DNA of 64,000 bases, from NCBI GenBank assembly GCA_039566865.1, contig CM076956.1:10985511-11049510 (forward strand), read 5' to 3'. The translations under genes and the position numbers were made by a program. Positions 42,219 to 53,280 of the stretch are shown piece after piece. This DNA is from Aurelia coerulea. Taxonomy: Eukaryota > Cnidaria > Scyphozoa > Semaeostomeae > Ulmaridae. The notes beneath the pieces are model-generated. The model worked only from the letters and a program-made list of their open reading frames with translations, made no database searches and had not been told where the DNA came from. Numbering within the stretch: position 1 is the first letter of the stretch; every line of letters starts with the position of its first letter.

Positions 42219-42378
42219 AGGCCAGTTTCCAGTCAGTCGAATTTTCCACTCGGGCAAAATTTTACACAATAAAAAGTCATTCAACCCTAAATTTCTATTC
42301 AATTACAGAGCGACATTTTCTCTTGTAAACAAAAGAATTTCCGTCCGCTCGGAAAGTTCCACTGACTGGAAACTGGCC
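42219..42378. mobile_element. TTAA-site MITE (160 bp)
   Basis: Ends read GGCCAGTTTCCAGTCAGT and its perfect complement. TTAA lies at 42215-42218 and 42379-42382. An AATAAA at 42268-42273 could act as a membralin polyadenylation signal. A related fragment is at 16976-17073. Confidence 0.75.
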
Positions 42379-42569
42379 TTAACACTAGTGGAGAAATCTA
42401 GATCGATAAGCCAACGGGACCATTTCTAAAATTGTAGCCGATTTAGAAGCAGGCTTTGCTAGAAATTTGATGGAAGAGAGTTTCACATCAACATAACTTG
42501 AAAATTAACAAGTCATTAATCAGTATCACAGGGCTAAAGCATTTTAAATCATTTTAAATTGCACCCGAG

Positions 42570-42772
42570 TACAGTATCAAGAACATGTGCAAAAAGAAAC
42601 ACAATTTACTCACCAAACGCATGTTTTTTGTGCAATATGTTGCTGTGACTGCTCCTTTAACCTCGTGCGCGTAGTGCATCACAGTGCACTGTGTTATCAC
42701 AGGGGAACAACTTCGCTTTTCCTTTTGTACTCCTGTGATGAAACAGTGCACTGTGAAGCATTATGCACAGAC
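42570..42772. mobile_element. Inverted-repeat element that seeds the 99-bp satellite
   Basis: ATTTACTCACCAAACGCATG...TGCTCCTTTAACC at 42606-42665 is the imperfect complement of the satellite unit that follows. The centre has ACAGTGCACTGTG palindromes. Together they look like a MITE whose right arm has been amplified. Confidence 0.6.
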
Positions 42773-43557
42773 GGTTAAGGAGGCAGTTCAAACAACACGA
42801 TGCACAAAACACACATTTGGCAAGTAAATGGTATGTTTCACCTTGCGCATGTTAAGATACTAGGCACAGGCCGGTTAAGGAGGCAGTTCAAACAACACGA
42901 TGCACAAAACACACATTTAGCGAGTAAATGGTATGTTTCACCTTGCGCATGTTAAGATACTATGCACAGCCGGTTAAGGAGGCAGTTCAAACAACACAAT
43001 GCACAAAACACACATTTAGCGAGTAAATGGTATGTTTCACCTTGCGCATGTTAAGATACTATGCACAGCCGGTTAAGGAGGCAGTTCAAACAACACGATG
43101 CACAAAACACACATTTAGCGAGTAAATGGTATGTTTCACCTTGCGCATGTTAAGATACTATGCACAGCCGGTTAAGGAGGCAGTTCAAACAACACGATGC
43201 ACAAAACACACATTTAGCGAGTAAATGGTATGTTTCACCTTGCGCATGTTAAGATACTATGCACAGCCGGTTAAGGAGGCAGTTCAAACAACACAATGCA
43301 CAAAACACACATTTAGCGAGTAAATGGTATGTTTCACCTTGCGCATGTTAAGATACTATGCACAGCCGGTTAAGGAGGCAGTTCAAACAACACAATGCAC
43401 AAAACACACATTTAGCGAGTAAATGGTATGTTTCACCTTGCGCATGTTAAGATACTATGCACAGGCGGTTAAGGAGGCAGTTCAAACAACACTATGCACA
43501 AAACACACATTTGGCGGGTAAATGGTATGTTTCTCCTTGCGCATGTTTAGATACGAT
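42773..43557 (+). repeat. 99-bp minisatellite, about eight units
   Basis: Units start GGTTAAGGAGGCAGTTC at about 42773, 42873, 42972, 43071, 43170, 43269, 43368 and 43467. The period is constant at 99-100 bp and the copies are nearly identical, with variants concentrated in the first and last unit. Each unit contains ATGCACAAAACACACATTT and CCTTGCGCATGTTAAG. Confidence 0.95.
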
Positions 43558-44373
43558 AGTTTTCTAAAACCTTGTTTGTGAACCAAATTGGATGATATCT
43601 AATCGTCAAGGCTTTTTTTCTTTTCCTCAAGAAAACAAAAGAAACGTTTCTCTGGCGAATTTGATTCGTATTAATTCCGTTTTCAGTAGACTGGGTACAC
43701 AGATTGAAAACTTGGCAGGTCTGATTCTTCCTGCCAATCTTTCTCTTTCAAAAAACAGAATCTTTGACATCCTTCTCAGATGGCAAATTCGCAGTTTTAG
43801 TAACTAAAACCTGCTAACTGAACGAAATTGTAGGTATTTCATTGTTCTTATCTTAGACTGATTACGTATTCGTAGTTATCGCTATTGATAGACTAACCTG
43901 AAGGACGCTCAATTCAAAAAATGTAAAAATGCTATTGTCGTTGTTGTTGTTGCGATAACTGGGACTATGTCGTGAGTCTAAACGAAGACTTGCTTGCTGT
44001 ACAAAATTGTATCTATTTCACTGTTCTTGTCTGATCAGATTATCTTGCAGGCTTCAAAGTTATATTTCTCGTCTCAAAAACAAATTTAAATGTTGAACTC
44101 TTAACAATTAACTGGAATCTCTATGGAACTGACTGAATACTGAGTGACCGCCGAGGTTTATCGATCGATGCCTGTGTTATTTGTCATTTATAGTTAGTTT
44201 GTGTTGCTAGCTGTAATGTTTTTGATAGTGCGTATGTTGTTGTATACACTAAAGAATTGGATTCGATTTTACAAAAGTTTAGGCTGCAATTATGTAGCAT
44301 TGTTGATTTATTAAACAAATATATGGACTCAAATGAAACTTCAGTTGTCTGATTTCTACTGACTATCCTGGTA
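43558..44373. other. Spacer, no supported gene
   Basis: Short open frames only; a TTGTTGTTGTTG run occurs at about 43938. Confidence 0.3.
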
Positions 44374-44587
44374 GAATGCTCCCTGTCTACAACCAACGGT
44401 GGTCTACAGCCACCAGCTGATATGATCTTGAAAGGGAGGATTTTTGTGTCACCCGTGTTAGCATCATTTATCCATAGTATGCTGTTCCCTGTCTACAACC
44501 AACGGGGGTCTACAGCCACCAGCTGCTATGATCTTGAAAGGGAGGATTTTTGTGTCACCCCGTGTTAACATCATTTATCCATAGTAT
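44374..44587 (+). repeat. Two-copy tandem duplication (about 107-bp period)
   Basis: CCCTGTCTACAACCAACG through GTGTCACCC to TTTATCCATAGTAT occurs twice with few differences. Confidence 0.92.
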
Positions 44588-45499
44588 ATGCTCAATATCT
44601 CAGAATACACAGACAACTACACACATGTTATACAATATGTTTTTCTATTTACATTCTGCAATGAAATGAATAATTCACTGAATATTTTTCTTTGCATGTT
44701 AAATCTTACTGTCCTCATCTTGTCTTCCAGCGATTCTCCGCAACGTACTTTTTCTCGGGACTTTCTCATGGGCTCAGGTTTTCTGGGACAACACTTGAAG
44801 GAAAGGGCTGCCAGTTTGGTTTATTTCATAACTTAGTGGAATAAACTGGTGAATGAGAAACAATGGTACAAGTTGACTACAAGGATAGATCCGACCTTTT
44901 TGAAATTATTCTGTGCCTGCGAGTAAATAGCTGTGCCTGCTTTGTTGGATTTTTTTTATCACAAATAAAAACAACTAACTACAACGAAATATAAATATTC
45001 TGTCGCTGCCATAGCTGGAAAGGACACGATGTCATCGAGTTCCAACTACGGCAGCCACTTACATCAATGGTAAAATCTACATCAAATTTTTTTAAAAGAA
45101 AGAAAAAGAACAGCACAGGCGTCTCAGAAAGAAGAACTCCCTCGACCTTATGGCAGTTGCTCGACTCTCAAACGAGCACAGATAGATGAGACACCTAAAG
45201 ATGCCGCGAGGATTATGTAATATATCAGATCTGCTATTCATGATACAAATGGGAGTACTTCTTTACAAGACACCCGCTACAAATACCACAAATAAAACGA
45301 AAATATTGCTGCTGTTTTATGCTTAAATTTAATTTGAAAACCTTCTCGTATTTTTGATAAAAATATTGTTGGATTTGATTGACAACCATGTGAAAAAGAT
45401 CAGTGCTAGCTAACCAGGGATCTATCTCTACGACTGATTAGTCAAGTAGCAAATGCCAGCAACGAAACGCAGTTTCAAATGAAAAGTGTCGCTGTCAAG
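44588..45499. other. Spacer, no supported gene
   Basis: A plus-strand 82-aa frame at 44588-44836 has no recognised domain. Nothing else is seen. Confidence 0.3.
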
Positions 45500-45665
45500 G
45501 AGCGGTGGCATGAAAAGAAGTTGCAATTTTATGTGAGCAAAATGGTGGAATTTAATTTAGGCTAAGTTCCTCCTCCTCCTTTCTTTTTTTCTTGTTTTTT
45601 CTCATTTTATTTCTCGCTCTCTACGGGATGGATCAGAGGAGTAGACTTGGAGCAAGTCCAGGCTA

Positions 45666-46510
45666 AAGCCTTGGTCAAACGTGCCGAACTTTTCACCGAA
45701 CATTGAAAAAAGACAAAAACCAAAACTGTTCAATGTTCGATTGAAGGGTGGTCAAATGCACCGAACATTTCACCGAACATTGAGATATGCCCAATTGCGC
45801 TATCGCAAGGGTACAGTAGACAGAACGAGGCAACACCAAAAGTGCGCCAAAATTCATAACACCTTTTACAAGATTTGGACAAGATGAGCTGCGGGTGAGA
45901 TCATGGGTAGTTAGACACTGCTGGTGTGCATCTATGGAGGAGCGCTGGATATTATGTATCTGCGGAGGAAATTTTTTTGCAGTACTGCGGAGGAGATATC
46001 GAAAGGACGAAAATATTAATTTTATCTCCTCCACAGTACTATGAAAATTTCCCCCGCAGATATCTCCTCCGCAGTACTGTAAAAAATTTTCCCCGCAGGT
46101 ATCTCCTCCGCAGTACTGTAAAAAATTTCCCCCGCAGATACATATTATCCAGCTCTTCTCCATAGAAGCACACCAGCAGTGTCTAACTACCCATGGTGAG
46201 ATCACTAAGAGTGAGCAACAAGATGTCTTTTTTGGCGCGCAAAAGCTCGATAGTACGCATGCGTAGATGCAAAATGAATGAGATTTTTTGATGAAATGTT
46301 TGGCCAGGTGGTCAAACGCATACAACATTTCACCGAACATTGAGAACAATGGAAAAAGTCGGTGAAGTTTTATAAATCCATCGAACAACATCGAACATTG
46401 TCGAACAAGATTTTGATCACCGAACAAGGTGGTCAAACGAACCGAACTTTCTCAGAACATCAATGTTGAAGATTGTTCGGTGAAATGTTCGGTACGTTTG
46501 ACCGAGGCTT
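45666..46510. mobile_element. Inverted-repeat element with GGTCAAACG ends (845 bp)
   Basis: Ends AAGCCTTGGTCAAACGTG and ACGTTTGACCGAGGCTT are near-perfect inverted repeats, each followed inwards by repeated CCGAACATTTCACCGAAC motifs. The site is empty in segmental-duplication copy 1. A second element is nested inside it at 45903. Confidence 0.8.
45903..46194. mobile_element. Nested 292-bp MITE with amplified arm
   Basis: Inverted ends ATGGGTAGTTAGACACTG and complement, flanked by 9-bp direct repeats GGTGAGATC (45894-45902, 46195-46203); an 8-10 bp duplication fits Mutator- or hAT-type elements. The right arm contains about three tandem 38-39-bp units, TATCTCCTCCGCAGTACTG plus AAAAATTTCCCCCGCAG. 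Confidence 0.8.
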
Positions 46511-47203
46511 AAGTTGAGAGCAAATATGAACAAAGGAAAAGCAATATTCTTTTTTATGGTCTATTAAAAACAACCTTGGCAGGCTTGTTTTGGAATCCCA
46601 TGTAAAAGACAACAAACGATGGGTAAAAAAAACCATGGATATGAGGAGTAAACTTCTGGGGATAATACGTAGTACAGTAGGCCAAATCAATGGTGATATA
46701 ATTGCCCATGCAAATACCAGCTAAAACTACGTCCAATTAAGACTGCTCTGAAATAAAATATGTGCGCCGAGTGTAACGCCCAAGTTGAAAGAGTGTATGT
46801 CTTCTTTACTTTGTGCCAGAATTTTCAATTCATTTCGATTTTCTGTGCAGAACACAAATTCCTAATGAAGTGCATAACATAAAAAAGCTGTATTCTATAC
46901 GACCCAAAAAAATTAGGGCTTATCGAGCTTAGGAAAATAAATATTTAATTTAAACATACAAAGTTGGAGTGTAATAGCTAAGCTTACAAGAGTACAATAC
47001 AAATGAGGCAAAAAGCAATTTTCAAGGCCCATTGTCAACCATGATCCTTTGTGGGCCGAATGAAGAGCAAGAAAAAGAGAACAAAGGCCAAAACGACTTT
47101 CAGTTAATACGAAATTCTACTAAAAAGGAAGTACAAATACCAGCAGCCTTGTCATCGTTTTTTTGTGAATGTCGTACATTCAGTAATTCTGGAAGTTGTG
47201 CAA

Positions 47204-47640
47204 GGGCCTGATTATATGGAAACGGGCTAGCCCGGCAGACGGGCTGGCTCGGTTACTGAGATGGAATTCAGGGCGTGATTATATGGAAGCGGGCTGGCCC
47301 CCCGATAGACGGGATGGCTCGTTTACCGAGGTGGAATTTAGGTTCGTATTATATGGGAAAAAGCTGTGACACGTCGATGAAGGGAAACTGCGCATGCTCT
47401 ATTGTGCATTTTCAGCCCGTTTACCGGGCTGGCTCGGTTTGATGCGAGTGCATGGAGACGAGCCAGCCCGTTTAGCGAGCCAGCCCGCTTGCATCGAAGT
47501 GAGCCAGCTCGCTTACCGGGCTGGCTCACTTCCATGTAATAGCAACTGACACTTTATGTGGAATAGACCATGAAAGTGAGCTGGCTCGTATGCCGAGCCA
47601 GCCCGCTTAGCGAGCCAGCTCGTCTCGTATAATCAAGCCC
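47204..47640. mobile_element. GAGCCAGCCCGC-type inverted-repeat element 1
   Basis: Ends GGGCCTGATTATA and TATAATCAAGCCC are inverted. The interior is packed with short palindromic CGAGCCAGCCCGCTTA-like motifs in both orientations and is markedly more GC-rich than its surroundings. It lies in the insertion that splits segmental-duplication copy 2. Confidence 0.7.
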
Positions 47641-47849
47641 TAAGTTGCTGATTTCACGCAAGGCATGCTGGTCTTTGTACTCCCTTTAAAGGGAATAGAC
47701 ATAGCTATATCTCGTAGTCGCTATAAATAGGCTAAAGGAACGCCCAAAAACCCATTGTTTCTTTACCTACACAATGAAATCCGATGCATCAAAGTTTTCA
47801 AATACAATAGATTATACTTTTGACCTGGCCCGGGCCAGCTTTTAACTAT

Positions 47850-48241
47850 GAACCTGTTCATATGGAGGCGAGCCAGCCCGCTTACCGAGCTGAAGGTTTT
47901 TGCCGAGATCTCACCTTATCCCTGTTTCCCATTCAGAGTTTGTTGTCTGTTCATATGAGCAGGCGGGCTGGCCCGGTAGGCGAGATCTCACTCAAGTACT
48001 GCCGGGATCCCGCTTGGCGAGATCAAAATTTTCCCCATATAAACACTCCAGCCCTACTGCCGAGACGAAAACGCCTCTACTACGCACGCGTGGGCATGCA
48101 AAACAATATCACCAACGATGGCACGTGACCAATTCCATCCCAGTAGGGGGGATGGATTTGCCATATGAACAGAATGCGAAATCAGCTCACTTAGCGGGCC
48201 AGCCCGGTAAGCGGGTTGGCTCGCCTCCATATGAACAGGTC
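47850..48241. mobile_element. GAGCCAGCCCGC-type inverted-repeat element 2
   Basis: Ends GAACCTGTTCATATGGAG and CTCCATATGAACAGGTC are inverted, flanked by CTAT (47846-47849, 48242-48245) as a possible target duplication. It shares the AGCCAGCCCGCTTACCGAG motif with 47204-47640 but has different ends. The preceding GGCCCGGGCCAGCTTTTAAC also occurs at about 35822. Confidence 0.7.
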
Positions 48242-48276
48242 CTATGTCGATTCCCTTTAACATAACAGCAATGAGC

Positions 48277-48688
48277 CTTTTTTTTTATATATTCAATTTA
48301 TTTAACGTTGGCTATTTACAATATACAATAGCACAAAGGTGCTAATTTAGGCCAACTACAATTAAAAACAAAAAATACAAAAAGAAATTAAATATACCCT
48401 AAGTTTTCTACATAACGCTTGCATAGTCTGCAGTCACAGCTAACCGTGTACGTTTTAATTCTTCTTTTAAACATTGAAAGAGATTCAGATTCCTTTATGT
48501 CGGCAGGTAGTGTCCTTCAGAGCTTCTGCCCGAGGAACCGCACAGTTTCTGTTCCAAACCTCATTGTTTTAACTTTTGGTAAACATATGTTTCCGCCATC
48601 CCTCAGCTCATACGAAGGCACTTTTTCTATGAAAATCTCATTCATAAAGCTAGGGGCGTTTCCTGATTTTGTTTTATATCTTTACAGC
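48277..48688 (-). mobile_element. 5'-truncated LINE
   Basis: Minus-strand codons (about 48686-48388) encode a LINE reverse-transcriptase C-terminus: SFMNEIFIEKVPSYELRD, MRFGTETVRFLGQKLW, LPADIKESESLSMFKRRI and a terminal CDCRLCK motif, then a 3' UTR and T-run on the plus strand. It abuts the stop codon end of the membrane-protein gene at 48690. Confidence 0.75.
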
Positions 48689-48689
48689 C

Positions 48690-49985
48690 TTAAATCAAAA
48701 CTGCTGAAGCAAACTTTAAAATACCTAGGAGACTTGAGAGGAACACAACAAGTGCATTACTAGTTGTGACACGCCATCCAAACAGCGTGAATCCAAAATG
48801 ATTTTTCATTGTAAGTAGCTCTGGAATATCATCAAATTTATTGCTTCTGAAGACGTTCATGTAAAAATCGCTGAACGCAACGGTAACCCTGCTTGCAGAG
48901 ATAAACGGAAAAGCAAATTTGTAGCATATTAGTATGGTACCGGCAACTTGAGCTAGAATATTGATTTTACCATGCTTGGAATGTTTCATAAATGCGACCC
49001 ATTCGAATAACATCGCAGCTACAAGGAATACGAACATGGCATTATGAATAGCAAACCAGTATTTGAATTTATTTATCATTGCTTCTGTGTACGCTATCAA
49101 TCGCTGGTGATGTTTAAGAAAGTCCTTTCTGTTGCCTTCACTTGATAATGTCAAGCTCTGAATTCTTGTAACGGACGCCACTAAAAGACGAGACATTATG
49201 TGGAAAATGCAGCAAGCACAAACCGTACCTCCAAAGCCCCAGAATAGCATAGCCACTGCAATACTGTACACAGCTTGATTTGATAATGTCGTGTGTTCTA
49301 AGAATGCTCTGATGCCATGGAAATCAAAAAACGTGTCTGTCCCAAAATCTGCTCCAAGTATGAATAATACATTTGTGATTCCCAACAAGAACAGTAAATT
49401 AACCATGAGCCATTCTTTATCGCTCAGACTCGTTACTTCATCAATACTTCCCTCACCATCCTCCGCTTCATCTGCCTCAATATTGATTTTAGGAATCAAG
49501 TGAAAGTCACCTCGCCTTCTTCCCAAAAAATCATTTTCCTTGCTGTAGAAATAATAAATAGCCATGGTTACAGTAATTGCGCCAGATATTACAAGGCCGA
49601 GCAAAAGAAGTTTGGTTTCTAGCGGCATTTCTGGAAGTCCTCTCAGACTATCATGTTTTGTAGTGTTTGTGCTAGGCCCTATTTTCCTCGGCTGTGACCA
49701 AAACATTTCCGTGCAATATACATAACCGGCTACTGCAAACCACTGCAGCAGAAGAACGCACATCGGCAGGAGAAACGAGCACAATTTGCGTGTAGGGTCA
49801 GCGAAGAGGCAAGGTATTATTCCATAGAAGATGCATACAAAACATTTGATTATTTTGTTTGTATACATGATATTCTTACACTTGTTTTGGTTTCCGTCAT
49901 CTTTTTTGTCGTCACACACGTGGATTGCTGTTTGTACGTCGCAGAGCAGTGCTGTTCTCCTATCACTCGGCGAGCCCGGTTGCAT
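48690..49985 (-). CDS. Intronless multi-pass membrane protein, copy 2 (5' nonsense)
   Basis: Nearly identical to the 34147-35556 protein through all hydrophobic segments and the C-terminal FGFTLFGWRVTTSNALVV block, without internal breaks. The ATG matching the copy 1 start (50097-50099) is followed by an in-frame TAG at codon 8 (50076-50078). Codons between that stop and 49985 contain no ATG, so translation would have to start at the internal Met in TVEMQPGSP, giving about 431 aa that lacks the first part of the polar N-terminus. All membrane segments would remain. Whether this is a working N-truncated paralogue or an early pseudogene cannot be told here. Confidence 0.7.
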   Translation of the reverse strand: MQPGSPSDRRTALLCDVQTAIHVCDDKKDDGNQNKCKNIMYTNKIIKCFVCIFYGIIPCLFADPTRKLCSFLLPMCVLLLQWFAVAGYVYCTEMFWSQPRKIGPSTNTTKHDSLRGLPEMPLETKLLLLGLVISGAITVTMAIYYFYSKENDFLGRRRGDFHLIPKINIEADEAEDGEGSIDEVTSLSDKEWLMVNLLFLLGITNVLFILGADFGTDTFFDFHGIRAFLEHTTLSNQAVYSIAVAMLFWGFGGTVCACCIFHIMSRLLVASVTRIQSLTLSSEGNRKDFLKHHQRLIAYTEAMINKFKYWFAIHNAMFVFLVAAMLFEWVAFMKHSKHGKINILAQVAGTILICYKFAFPFISASRVTVAFSDFYMNVFRSNKFDDIPELLTMKNHFGFTLFGWRVTTSNALVVFLSSLLGILKFASAVLI

Positions 49986-50180
49986 CTCAACAGTATACTG
50001 AGAGAACACTTTCACCCCTTCTCGTAATCTGCTGCTTGAGGAGGTCTCTTCGTTTGAATGTTGGAAATTTCTATGCTAAGTGGCGTAAACCGGTGGCATT
50101 CTTCTCTGTTACTCCTTTCATTTATTGGCATCAATTCCGCTTTACCTTATTTTCCCGGAAATCGCCGTTGCCTCCGGTTT

Positions 50181-50673
50181 GATGACGTGCTTGTGTACAT
50201 GATTCTCAGAACCAGAACAAATCTCATCAGGGCTAAAATGCAGAATCCGGAAAGCGGAATACGGAAAGCGGAATAAAGAATGCGGAAATCAGAGTTTTTA
50301 AAAAGTTTTGGAAGATTCTAAGTGGAAACGAGCGATTTGAGAAAGATCTATTTCATTTCATAAATCATTTCATAGCACAATCGCTTTTGATACCACGAAA
50401 TAGAACGTTTTCTTTCTGTTGACGGTCCAATAGAAAATATTGAAACACTTTTTAAACCCAATCCATGAGAATGCAAAGGAAGATCAGTGCAATTTTATTG
50501 CACCTTCCTCGAAATATGAGTAAATATGCTGTAATGTTACGTTACAGAATGCAGTCTGAGGAAGCAACCATCAAAAATTGGCGTGCAGGAAATGTTTAGC
50601 CTTTGCTTGAAGATTTTTCAGTGGAGAACAAACAATCTAATTAAACACACGAGCAATCAAATTAATCACAAAA
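50181..50673. other. Spacer, no supported gene
   Basis: AT-rich; a short CGGAAAGCGGAATA direct repeat at about 50249-50273. Confidence 0.3.
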
Positions 50674-50675
50674 TA

Positions 50676-51097
50676 CACGTTTTTTTTATTATAAGAAACT
50701 TGGATCAGCACTTAGTACTAAAAGTTTCTTAATTTCGCATGAAAATTTCGGTGTTTTAGTAGTAAAAGTTTCTTAATTAGTTTCTTTTTTTTTTGGGCCT
50801 AAAATTGCGGTATTGTTCGAAGTTGAGCCTTCTTCTCGAGAAAGGGCTTCCATTTTGCATTGACATTGTCATCAAGAAGAAGCCATGCACATCAAGGCAA
50901 AAATTTACCAATTTTGCAGTTAAAAGTCAAGAAAAGACGAAGGCACCTTTGTTAGAGAGACATAGAATAAGAGAGACATACAGATATAACGTTTTAGAGT
51001 TTCTTAACTGTTCTTGAGCGTAGTACTAGAGTTTCTTAAATTTTTGGTCATCGTAGTACTAGTTTCTTATAAACCAGTTTCTTATAAAAAAAACGTG
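50676..51097. mobile_element. TA-site MITE with CACGTTTTTTT ends, copy 2 (inverted)
   Basis: Same ends and TA target (50674-50675, 51098-51099) as 36114-36535, but the interior runs in the opposite direction. Confidence 0.88.
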
Positions 51098-51250
51098 TAA
51101 TCCGTTTTCAGCATGATTAAACAGTGCTAGTGTTAATAAGAAACTCTTTTCAAGAATTCAACTAAGAACTAAACCAGTAAGAACCTCGACTGAGAACTTG
51201 GATACTGCTCAAGAAACTTGTTTATTTTGTCTGAGGAGGTAATTCGCATA

Positions 51251-51674
51251 CACGTTTTTTTTTTTATAAGAAACTGGTTTATAAGAAACTAGTACTAGGA
51301 TGACCAAAAATTTAAGAAACTCTAGTACTACGCTCAAGAACAGTTAAGAAACTCTAAAACTTTATTTCTGTATGTCTCTCTTATTCTATGTCTCTCTAAC
51401 AAAGATACATTCGTCTTTTCTTAACTTTTAACTGCAAAATTGGTAAATTTTTGCCTTGATGTGCATGGCTTCTTCTTGATGACAATGTCAATGCAAAATG
51501 GAAGCCCTTTCTCGAGAAGAAGGCTCAACTTCGAACAATACCGCAATTTTAGGCCCAAAAAAATAAGAAACTAATTAAGAAACTTTTACTACTAAAACAC
51601 CGAAATTTTCATGCGAAATTAAGAAACTTTTAGTACTAAGTGCTGATCCAAGTTTCTTATAAAAAAAAAACGTG
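51251..51674. mobile_element. TA-site MITE with CACGTTTTTTT ends, copy 3
   Basis: Intact ends with TA at 51249-51250 and 51675-51676; the interior is in copy 1 orientation. With copy 2 it forms a 1-kb inverted pair around a 153-bp spacer. Confidence 0.88.
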
Positions 51675-52427
51675 TACTGGCGCTGTATTCTGCTAAAACT
51701 CACGAAATGCTTGGGAAGTTACCTATCAATGAATACAACGAACATGTAAGAAGGATGCGGAGAAACTGCAAAAACCTTTGGTACCCATGATCTGCTAATT
51801 TCAACTGTTTACTGAAAGCTAAAAGAGACTTTCAGTACTGGGTGGGAAAATTTATTGGTTTCTTGAAAACTCTTCGATTGTTGTTCTACTTGACTGATCA
51901 GCTGCCTAAAAGTTCTTAGAAAACTAACAATAATCTTGAAAAAATGCTAACAAAGAGCTTTTTGAAATAATTTTGATGGGAACGTCATTGAGCTAACTAC
52001 TGCACTCAAAGAGTTCATTTTGTTGGAGAAATTTCCCTTAGCAACCAATCTCATTCTGTGAAATGATGCATCAACACAGGCGAGCAAGGTGGCTGCCATG
52101 CCACACACATTATATTTTCCAATCTCGGCCTGTTCTCATCTGCAGTCCCTCTATTTTCCAGAAGTTTATTATTCACAATTTAGCGCAAACCTCAAGATCA
52201 ATGTGCTTTGCACAAGTCAACTTAGAGGTCTAGTCCGAACAAAACATTGAATTCAGACTATTGCTGAACAAATTAAAAGTCTAGGCCTACTTTTGAAGCA
52301 AAATCGGCTATGATTCAAATAAAATGCACAGAAAGTTAAAAAATGCAAGGCTTGAATTGAAAATTGATTTTAAGCAGCTACGAAAAAGTAAGTTGATAAA
52401 CTTCTTGATCAAAGATGAGAGACGTAC
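51675..52427. other. Spacer, no supported gene
   Basis: No gene or clear repeat. It could contain downstream exons of the candidate gene starting at 52630, but none is recognisable. Confidence 0.3.
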
Positions 52428-52630
52428 CTTTCTCTCGTTGAATGCAGTTTTTCATCCAGCATTTTGAGCGCGCAGGCTCCGCGACCATGATTCGTTCTTT
52501 CCGTAGAGTGGCCGCGCGTGCTCAAACCGCTGGAGCGTTTGACCTTTGAGATGTCATACACCTCAGGAGGGCCTCCACTGAACGACCAGCTTTGAACTCG
52601 CGTTGTTGCAAGGCTTGATGTGGACTTCAT
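52428..52630 (-). CDS. Candidate first coding exon of an unknown gene
   Basis: From ATG at 52630 the minus strand is open for 67 codons and meets a good donor, AAAG|GTACGT, at 52428/52427. The peptide (SWSFSGGPPEVYDISKVKR, GHSTERTNHGRGACALK) is polar and basic, with no domain I recognise. The exon is clearly GC- and CpG-richer than its surroundings, as first exons near promoters often are. No second exon was found. Confidence 0.35.
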
Positions 52631-53280
52631 CACGTCCTTCACCCCATGACATAAAGGATTTTGTAAACAGGAAAATGCCCACCACCCCTATGACTTCACT
52701 ACCGTGCGTCAAAAACTAAGAGAATTGAATCGCTTCCCAATCGGCTTTTGAAAGAAATAAATAAGATGCCCGAGGCAGATGTATAGATATTTTCCCTTAA
52801 AAACAATTTCTGAAATGCAAAATGCTACCTGGGTTTCAGAGAAACTTTTGGGGTTTTGTTTGTTTTGAATTACTGGTTGAGTGAATTTCCTTTGTCTGCG
52901 ATCGCTTTGAATTGCTGTGTCAATCAAAAGCAACTCATGCTATTGTCTTACAAATCCGTCCTTGTTGTATGTTCATTTATTAAATAAGTGTATCTACTCA
53001 AATCAAGGGCGCCTACGTAGGAAGTGTGTTTATTCCCAGCACTGTAGAGTAATTGGTGTCCTGTGACCCAGTACAGAGAGTGTCCCAGAACTTGGACTGC
53101 ACAAGTCGTCCACCCAGAACTGTACCGTGACCCAGCAGTTAACAAACAGTTAACAAATCAAATGAGATGTTGAAATGTTTGCCTTGGTCGTGTATTTGAA
53201 AAATGCTCGTTTATGTGTTGATAAAGTTTCTACAAAGTTCATCTGATAGCTATACGATACTGGTTTCTAATTCAAAACCT
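52631..53280. other. Spacer, no supported gene
   Basis: Possible upstream region of the candidate exon. A CCCAGTACAGAGAGTGTCCC patch near 53066 weakly resembles MITE ends. Confidence 0.3.

Larger units (their letters stand above)
45500..50180. repeat. Segmental duplication, copy 2, with insertions
   Basis: Corresponds to 33464-35660, but is interrupted between about 45571 and 46510 and between about 47104 and 48688. Copy 1 has continuous sequence at both points, so these are later insertions into copy 2 (or losses from copy 1). Confidence 0.75.

Noticed and set aside
42773..43557. CRISPR-like array
   Set aside because: Whole 99-bp units repeat with no unique spacers, in a eukaryotic setting; it is a minisatellite.
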